20,503 bases of DNA, from positions 1 through 20,503 of the forward strand of contig CAZXIX010000080.1 of the NCBI GenBank assembly GCA_964640855.1, given 5' to 3'. Shown one piece after another: positions 8,921-18,200 of the stretch. The stretch is from JAJDFU01 sp964640855. GTDB taxonomy: Bacteria > Bacteroidota > Bacteroidia > Chitinophagales > Saprospiraceae. How positions within the stretch are numbered: the first letter of the stretch is position 1; each line of letters starts with the position of its first letter. The notes beneath the pieces are model-generated. The model saw nothing but the letters and a program-made list of their open reading frames with translations. It did no database searches and had not been told where the DNA came from. The translations under genes and the position numbers were made by a program.

Positions 8921-9212
8921 TTGTTTTGACATAAAAGAAATAATTGGTTTTACTATCACCCGTAGGAAAATGAAAACATCGAGAAATCCTTTTTTCCAGG
9001 CTGTGCTTTGTACGCATTCATTTTATTCGTCAAGGCATAATCATTCTTCTCTCAGAAGAAAAGAGCCTGACTCCAACACGGAGCCGGTTTTCGAAAGAGA
9101 AGAGTTGGATCGACGAAGAATCGATGTTTCTTTCAGGGCCGGCGTTTCGATCTTCTCCTTGAAGTCTTCATCTATCTGTTATAATCTCATTCACCCAGTT
9201 AATCCCTTTACC

Positions 9213-12200
9213 ATGCTCCGTTCTCTACTTTCGCCGGGCCACTCCTTTGGCATCCGACTCCTATTTGTATTTCTTTTCGGACTATTTCTAACCCAGGGGT
9301 TTGGACAAGAAAAACCTAACGTTGTAGTCATCCTGGTCGATGATATGGGCTTTTCGGATTTGGGCTGCTACGGTAGCGAGATCCAAACGCCTGTATTGGA
9401 CGGAATGGCTGCTAACGGGTTGCTATTTAATCGCTTTTACAATACGGCAAAATGTAGTCCCTCCCGCGCCAGTTTGCTGACGGGGCAATATCCACATGCG
9501 GCGGGCATGGAAAACCTGACCACTTCCGGCAATAATAATTCACCGGCTTACCTGGGATATATCTCACCCAATACGGTGACCCTGGCCGAGGTGCTGGGGG
9601 ATAATGGGTATGGGACCTATATGTCCGGTAAATGGCATGTCGGTGAAAACAGCCAACATTGGCCACGGCAACGCGGGTTCGACCGCTATTGGGGTCTGAT
9701 CAGCGGGGCCAACAGCTACTACGAATTGCTCACGCAATACGGTCGGCAAATGGCTCTGGATGATACCCCGTGGAATCCATCCAGCGATTATACCCAGGCG
9801 GAAATGACCCGGCACAATCGGTCCGACTTTTATATGACCGACGCAACCGTTGACTACGGGATTGATTTTCTGGAAGAACATAACACCACTCGCTCCAGCG
9901 ACCCCTTTTTCCTATACCTTTCTTTCACTGCGCCCCACTGGCCACTGCATGCACCAGAGGACGATATTGCGGCTTATAACGGAGTTTACGATCAGGGCTG
10001 GGATGTCGTCCGTGAGCAACGGCTGAATAACATGATTTCGAAAGGAATCGTGCCTGCAGGCACTACACTAACCCCTCGGGATGGTACGGCCTGGAATTCA
10101 ATAAATCCGACCGACGGCGACAATGACATTGATCTTGACCAGGGAGACCGCATTCGTCGTATGCAGACCTATGCCGCCCAGATGAGTAGAGTGGATGCAG
10201 CGATCGGAAAACTGGTTGACCACTTAACGGCTACCGGGCAGTTAAGCAATACCCTCATATTGTTTATGTCCGACAACGGCGGTAGCGCCGAAGATGTTAC
10301 AGGCCGCAATCGCCATCAAGCCGGAACCCTCGTCGGAGAAGAAGGCTCCTATATGTCCTATCTGCGCGAGTGGTCAAATGTCTCCAATGCTCCTTTCAGT
10401 CGTCACAAAAATGAAACCGACGAGGGTGGAATCGCTACGCCCCTGATTGCTTACTGGCCAGCTGGAATAACTCCCGGCGCCACCGATCAGATCGGTCACC
10501 TGAAAGATATCATGCCCACGGTCCTGGAAGCTGCTGGCCTTACCGCTGCCTACCCGGACAATTACAACGGCAATTCTATCATTCCGATGGCCGGGGAAAG
10601 CTTCGCCCAGGTATTCGCAGATGCATCAGCCGACGAAGAGCGCGAGATTTTCTGGGAGTACAGTGGCGAACGTGCCGTTCGATACGGCAAGTGGAAGATT
10701 CAGTCAAACAGCGCAAATGGTTCCTGGAGTTTGTTCAACATGGAAACGGACGTCACCGAGTCCAACAACCTGGCGAGTCAATTCCCCACTATTGTCAATA
10801 ACCTCAACCAGCGCTACGAATTGTGGGAGACTTCGGTCGGCCACCAATCTGGGACACTCCCGAATCCAAATAATCCACCCACTGTAGCAAACCCCTTGCA
10901 GGATCAGGTCGCTTCAGAGAATGTATCCTTCGGGTTTACCATCCCGAATACCACTTTCTCAGATGATTCGGAAGATCACTTAATTTATTCGGCTACTTTA
11001 TCCGACGGTAGTCCGCTCCCGGCCTGGCTAAGTTTTGAGCCCCTTAACGAGACTTTTAGCGGAACACCCACCTCTTCGGATTTATCCCAACTTCCGATTG
11101 AAATCAAAGTAATTGCAACCGATTGGGATGGCAACACCCAGGAAGATGTCTTCACCCTTGCTGAGGGTGTAGTTGAACCTTTCGACGGCTGTCCTGAACT
11201 GTCCACGCTGCCCTGCGAGGACATTGTAGTTTCTACTCTTCCCTATGATTTGACTTTCGATGGCTCTGAAGCTCAAGGGTTAGCCGACAACGCGGGACTG
11301 TTAACAGGCTTCACTCTGGTAGATCCACCTTCGGTTCCTTTAGTTACTCCATCCAATTCGGACGTCCCCGGTTACGAACCGACCCATCTTTCCATAGCTA
11401 ATGGTCTGCTGAGTATCACCACCACGGCAGGCATTGCTTTCCAGGACAACAATCAAAATACCAACGTCAATTCCCAGGTCAATACGCTCGGCATCGGGCT
11501 CGGGGCCATTACCGAAGTGCTGGAGCTGGAAACGGAGCTCATAAATCCATCCATTGGCTTGGGCAACTCCGAACAGGCCGGCTTGTGGTTCGGATTAGAC
11601 GAAGACAACTTCTTTAAATTCAACGTCGTTTCTTCCGGGAATGGGCCGCGGATCGCGCTCCGTCGGGAAGAAGGAGCTCAATCAACTGGCCCAGATCAAC
11701 TTTTTGCCGACGTCGCCGACTACAGCTCGAGTACGGTAACCCTTCGGATGGTGATCGACCCCATTGCCGAGGAAGTAACGGCCTTCTATACCATCGACGC
11801 CAATCCCGAAGTAGAACTGGGCAGCCTGAGCATCCCTGCGTCCTTCTTGCAGGGCTCTACCTTCGGGGGCAAGTTTAGTGAGAATGTCACCTTCGCAGGG
11901 ATCTTTGCCACGCACCGAAACGGTGTTCAGCTGGTATACGATTTCAGCAAATTCTCTGTACGGGAAGCATCCATCGACGGACCGATAGTGGCCAACGCCA
12001 TCCCGGATCAAACCAGCCTGGAAGCGGGCGAAGCGATTAACTTTCAATTGGCCGCCAATACCTTCTCAGATGCACAGGACGGCACCAATCTTACATTATC
12101 CGCTGAGCTGGTAAACGGAGATCCTCTTCCCAACTGGTTGACCTTTACGCCGGGTACCGGCACCTTCAGCGCGGCTGCCAACACGAGTGTAGCTGACAGC

Positions 12201-15200
12201 TACGAGATTGTGGTGACGGCTACGGACAGCGATGGACAATCCGTAAGTGATGTCTTTTTACTTCTGATCGCTGAACCTTTCGCCGGCTTTACCTTATCCG
12301 AGGAGTTCGACTATGACCTCGGCGATCTTGCGGCTACTTCCCCTTGGGTACCGGGAGGCGGAAACAATGGCGCCGCCGAGGTGATCGATTTTACCAATAC
12401 GCTACCGGGCCGCTTCAGCAACGACAAAGCAGTACTGCTTACCCGTGTATCTGGAAACGCGGCTTACAATTATAATCCCGCCGGCGGATCCAATTATTTC
12501 GCCACACCCATTCCTCTGGCGCCAAACGTACCTTTTTATTTCGGTCTCGACTTTTTCGTCGGAGAACCTACCGACCTGGCTGACGGAGGTGGGTTCCGAG
12601 CCTTTATGGAATTCGATCCGGACGGTACGGAAAACAATAATGAGTCTGTCCGCATTCGAATCTTGCGCGAGGGCTCTGACCTGTTTACGACCGTCGCCTT
12701 TGGCGGCAGCAGCAGCGGCAGCGAAGGCGTAGTTGCATTGCCCTTCACAGCAGGCGTCGGCCACCAGGTCTTACTGCGTGGAGTTTGGGACGGCACCAAA
12801 ATTACTTACGACCTCGCACTTGATCCTGACCTTGAGTTAGCCGACATAAGCTGGACCAGCGTTGGCGATCAGGCGATTTCGGTCAATAGCAGTACGCTTG
12901 ATTTCACTCGCCTTTTCATAGGTACGATCGGGGGAGGCCCGCAAAGCAACGGCATTTTCCAGGCCGTGCGCGTCAGCACGGATTTCCCTGCGGTCGTTAT
13001 CGAAGGCAATAGCCCACCGGTGGTTGTCAATCCGGTTCCGGATCAAGGTCCCTTTTTCGCGGGAGAGGCTTTCTCTTTTTCTGTCGCAGGCACCTTTGAG
13101 GATAGCGATGCAAACCAGAGTCTGCAATATTCGGCACAATTATCGGGTGGAGCTGATCTGCCTTCCTGGCTGGATTTTGATGCCGATAGTCAGACCTTTT
13201 CCGTAGAAGCAGGCAACAGTCCGGTGGCAAATTTGATCATTGAGGTACTGGCATTTGATGGTACAGCCACTTCTGTTCCCGAAACCTTCCAACTGGAGAT
13301 CCTGCCAGCCAACAACGGAAATGCGCAGGTTCTTTACCGCGAAGTCTTTGGTAATGATAACACCACAACCAACCCCAATAATGGAATCAAGGATCCCCTG
13401 GATACAGATGCCGGTGCAGGGTGGTTGGGGTATCATTCGGCCGCTGGGTCTGAGGTCATCTTGTTTGACCGCACGGATCTCCGGCCCAAGGATGCTGTTT
13501 CGGGCTTCCCCGGAAAACCAGCTAACCTGGATAATGTAAATGCCGGATTGACACGCTCCCAAGAGGACGGTTTCCTCTTTGGTGCTGTGACCTCTGATCG
13601 ATGGTTCTCATTTACAGAGGAATTCAACATTGATTTATCGCAGTATGAAAATCTGGAATTCAGTTGGTTCCAGGGGCATAGTACGACCGAAGCGGCTACT
13701 CATCTGGCCGTAAAGATTAATGACAGCTGGTACGTGTCTGTTTCAGGTAAAACGAATACGCCCGTTTCTTCGGCGAGTAATTTCGATACCGACGCCGAAC
13801 TCCAAACGGTCACCTTCAGTCTTACTGCTGCTTCTTGGGTCGAGTTAGACTTTGTCCCGGGTACCATCCTGGCTTTAGGAAATACGCCTGGATCGGATCT
13901 TCCAGCCGATGGGGTGATCAACGGCTTTGGATTCTATACGGAGGTTTCTGCAAACAACCCCTCTTCCGTATCTCTTCGATTGGATGCTTTGGAAGTCAAG
14001 GGTGAGGAAATTGTAACTGTAGAATCCAGCGAGACGGACATCCTGGCCTTTTCTTTCAATGAGCAGACCGGCCCGGCCACCCTTAACGACGAGGCTCATA
14101 CCGTCACCGTCATTGTGGCTAATGGAACGGACCTTACCAACCTGATCCCCACCTTTGTCTTGTCTGACGGAGCAACCAGCAATCTGATTAGCGGTGAGGC
14201 TGGTGACTTTGCCACTATCCCCACCACCATCACGGTTACAGCAGAAGACGGAATCACTACCCAGGATTGGGGTATTACGGTGATCGAAGAAGTTATTCTC
14301 TCCGATGCAACAGATATTCTGGAATTCTCCTTTGCCGAGCAGACTGGCGAGGCTGTCATAGATGCGGATGCACATACGATCACGGTTGAGGTAACCAATG
14401 GAACGGACCTTGCCAACCTGATTCCCATCTTCCTATTGTCTGACGGAGCAACCAGCAATCTGGTTAGCGGTGAGGCCGGTAACTTTGCCACTATCCCCAC
14501 CACCCTCACCATAACGGCTGAAGATGGGATCACTACCCAGGACTGGGCTGTGACGGTGAATGAGGCTGAGGCTCCTTTTGCTGTAAATATCAATTTCCAA
14601 GATGCCGAAACGGTGCCACCTACCGGCTACCTGATCGATTTTGGTCAAGCCTTTGCTGACCGTGGAAATGGCTTCACCTATGGGTGGAAAAAAGTTTCCG
14701 ATGATCAACCCCAGGATTTGACGAGTCCGGCTCCCGGAACCGGCAGAAACCGCCTGGATGCTGCTAACTACGCTGCAGCATCTGACCAGGAAAAATTGGA
14801 GGCTACCCTGGTACATGCCCAAGGCAACCATATCGGAGGCTGGTCCGGGCAACCAAGAGGTACCGAGGTGTATTGGGAAATAGAAGTCCCGAACGGAAAC
14901 TACCTGGTTGAAATAGGGGCAGGTGAGATCAACTCCGGTTCAAATCCAGAGTTCAACACCTTTAATGTTGAGGGCATAACCCTGATTGCCGGATTTGATT
15001 CCAAGGGCATTAGCAACAATACAAACAACAGTTTTGTCATTGCTGTAACCGATGGTTTTTTGACCGTTGATGCTTTTGGTGGCTCCAACTCAAAGATCAA
15101 TTACATTGAAATAACGGAATCGGACCAAACGCCTGTTCCCTTTCAATCACTCGGGTTCGACCCGACCTCTCTGGATGCGCAGGTGATTGTTGCCTCTTCA

Positions 15201-18200
15201 TCTACAGCCTCCGCGAATATAACCACCGATGCAGGCATTCCAGGGACTATTGCCTTGGTGCCCGACCCTTTGAAGCCATCCGACTGGCTGGGTTTGCCAG
15301 CTACTCCAGTATTGGGCAGCAACGAATTTAGTTTTGATGGTACCGGATTATCCCCCGACGAGATCTTATCTGCAACGGTCATAGCAAGTGCCGTAGGCTT
15401 CGCCCCCGCTTCATTTGACCTGAATTTGGAAGTCGTTGTACCGCCCGTTTCTATTCCTTTCCGATTGAACGTAAGCGGTAACGAATTTGACAAGGAGGGC
15501 GATGTGTTTATGGCCGATAACGGCTCCTATTTTACGGGTGATTTCCAGATATCTACGAATCCCTATGCCCTGATTGGAGGTTTTGAAGATCTTTACATAC
15601 CCCGCCTTTTCGGTACGGATTTCACTTTTTCGGCAGTAATCGAGAATGGAACCTACCAGGTTGTCCTGCATATGATTGAGAATTTTCAGAATGCAGCTGA
15701 TGTAAGGGTTTTTGACGTGTTGGCTGAAGGAGAAATCAAAATCGATAACCTGGACTTGTTTCAGAAGTATGGAAAATTCCAACTCGGATTAGAGTCTTTC
15801 GAGGTAACCGTAACGGATCAGGAATTGAATCTTCAGTTTTTACCCGAACCTCTGAAAAACCAAGCCATCATTCAGGCTATCGAGATCCTGCCCGTCAATA
15901 ATGAGCCCAGCAGCGAAAACGATATTTTGGCCTTTACTCTACCGGAAGCAACTGAAGGCGCAACCATTGACGTTGATAATCACACCATCGCTCTATTAGT
16001 GCCGGCAGGTACGGAGGTGACGGCCTTAATACCTACCATTGAGGTTTCCCCTCAGGCCACTATCGATCCAGCCTCCGGAGTGGCTCAGGATTTTAGCAAC
16101 CCTGTCACCTATACAGTGACCGCCGAAAATGGTACTCCCCAGGTTTGGACTACCACGGTTACCGTCATTTCTGTCAGCGACCGGGATGGTGATGGCCTGC
16201 CCGACAATATTGACCTTTGTCCGGATTTTTATGATCCCTCAAACCTCGACTTTAACGGGAATGGGATAGGGGACTTTTGCGAAAATACCCCAGTAAGCTA
16301 TTCTACTCAGGAGCCACCCAACATCTTGTGGATCACCGTAGAAGATATGAGCCCCCAGCTGGCTTCCTATGGCGATGCCACTGCGAGCACGCCCAATCTC
16401 GATCAGCTGGCGGCAGAAGGTGTTCGCTTCATGAATGCCTTTACCACATCAGGCGTGTGCTCACCCTCTCGTGCGGCCATCATACTGGGTATGCACCAAA
16501 ATTCTGCCGGAGCTCAGCATATGCGGGTTACCCAGAACAGCAGCAATCAACCAAATGCCGAAGTGCAAATAGGAGCCTATGAAGCTGTGCCGCCTGCCGC
16601 TGCCAAAACATTTACCGAGTACCTGCGTGCAGCGGGCTATTTTGTAACCAATGACAGTAAAACGGATTTCCAGTTTGAGGTGCCCATAACCACTTTCGAC
16701 GAAAATGGCGGAGGCTTCGATTGGCAAAACCGTCCCGACCCCAATCAGCCTTTCTTCTCCATAATCAACCTGAATACCACCCACGAATCCCAGGTATTTA
16801 ATCGAGTAGGCCAGAACGGGAATATTGATCCCAATAGCGTACCTGTACCACCCTATTATCCAGATAATCAGTTGGTTAGGGAGGACATTGCGGTTAATTA
16901 CCATAATATTTCCCGCATGGACCAACAGGTGGGGGATATCCTCAATCGCCTGGAACAGGACGGGCTTTTGGACAACACCATCGTATTCTTCTTCAGTGAT
17001 CACGGTGCCGGTCTACCGCGTGCCAAGCGCTGGATCTATGACTCAGGGATCCGCATTCCCATGATTGTGCGTTTCCCCGATGGAAGCTTCGCTAACGAAG
17101 TAACCAGTGAAATGATCAGTACGGTAGATTTGGCGCCGACCTTATTATCCTTGGCCGGCGTGCCCGTTCCGGATCATATGCAAGGTCAAGCCTTTCTGGG
17201 GGATGTTCAGGCCGATCAAGACCGGACTTACATCTATGCAGCTAAAGACCGGATGATCGAAAGCTACGATTACATTCGCGCCGTGCGGGACCAGCAATTC
17301 AAGTTGATCCGCAACTACGATGTCAATCGTCCTTACATACAGCCGCTTCAGTATCGGGATCAGATGAATATCATGCAGGAGATCCTGGCAATGAAGAATA
17401 ATGGCACAGGTGACCCCATTCAGTCTCTCTGGCTCGCTGATACCCGTACGGAATATGAATTGTACGACTTATCGAAGGATCCGCATGAGGTCAACAACCT
17501 GGCTGATGATCCGACTTATACCGAAAAGTTCAACGAGCTGAAGGCGGCTCTGGATGCCTGGATGATTGAAACGCAAGGCACGGCCGACCCGGACGTAAGC
17601 GATCTGCCGGCTGCTGAATTGGCGCTTCGCAACGTGGGCTGGCCGAACGGCATACAGCCAACTACTGAAGATCCGGTGCCCAGTCTGGGCGTCAACGACG
17701 AACTCACTATTACCTGTGCCACAGAAGGGGCGTCCATAGCCTATAAGGTGGATGATGAACCCTATTGGAAAGTTTATACCGGACCCTTTACGCTGCCGGA
17801 AGGTAGTGAGGTGAAAACCCGGGCCATTCGCATAGGATACGAGGAAAGTGCGGAAGTAAGCTTGTTGAATAAGCAACCGGCACCTGTTTTGGCCGGTGTC
17901 CTGCCGGATCAACTGGCATTACTGGGCCAGGAAAGAACGTTTGTTCTGCCGGAAGGCTTGTTCGATCATCCGGTCCAGAATGAGGAACTGACTTACAATG
18001 CTACTTTGGACAATGGCGATCCGCTACCGAATTGGATTCAGTTTGACCCTGATCAAAAAATCTTTACGGTAAACGCGATCGAGCCGTCCACTCTGGTGGT
18101 GAAAGTGATTGCCACAGACAGCGGAAATGAAAGTGATGAGATCAGTTTTGAGCTCGTGGTCGTTGATGGCACCGTCGAGCAAACGGTATATCGGGAAGTC

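Larger units (their letters stand above)
7866..9212. other. 1.35-kb gene-poor region with clustered inverted repeats
   Basis: No convincing reading frame is present on either strand; the region is more A+T-rich than its neighbours and must hold the divergent promoters of the SDR gene and the giant sulfatase gene. It has many perfect inverted repeats: 8130-8151 (10-base arms), 8162-8203 (8-base arms), 8427-8448 (10-base arms), 8472-8486 (6), 8600-8615 (7), 8616-8634 (6), 8884-8914 (9) and 9044-9060 (7). A run of eight or nine C residues is near 8531. A plus-strand frame in phase with the giant gene is open from an ATG at 8970, but its sequence does not look like protein. Structured RNA, regulator sites or a decayed gene are all possible. 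Confidence 0.6.

Noticed and set aside
8926..8956. TTGACA followed by TACTAT after 19 bases
   Set aside because: It resembles an enteric promoter but the spacing is long and this phylum uses a different consensus; left as a weak possibility.
9159..9185. TTGAAG and TATAAT spaced 15 bases before the giant gene start
   Set aside because: The spacing is short and Bacteroidota promoters usually follow a TTTG/TAnnTTTG pattern; not strong enough to annotate.
8970..9212. In-frame ATG at 8970 that would add 81 residues to the giant protein
   Set aside because: The added stretch is Ser/Arg/His-rich and unlike protein, and it would bury the clear signal peptide that begins at 9213.
7866..9212. tRNA, CRISPR array or insertion sequence in the gene-poor region
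   Set aside because: No cloverleaf, no regularly spaced direct repeats and no transposase remnant or matching terminal repeats could be seen.
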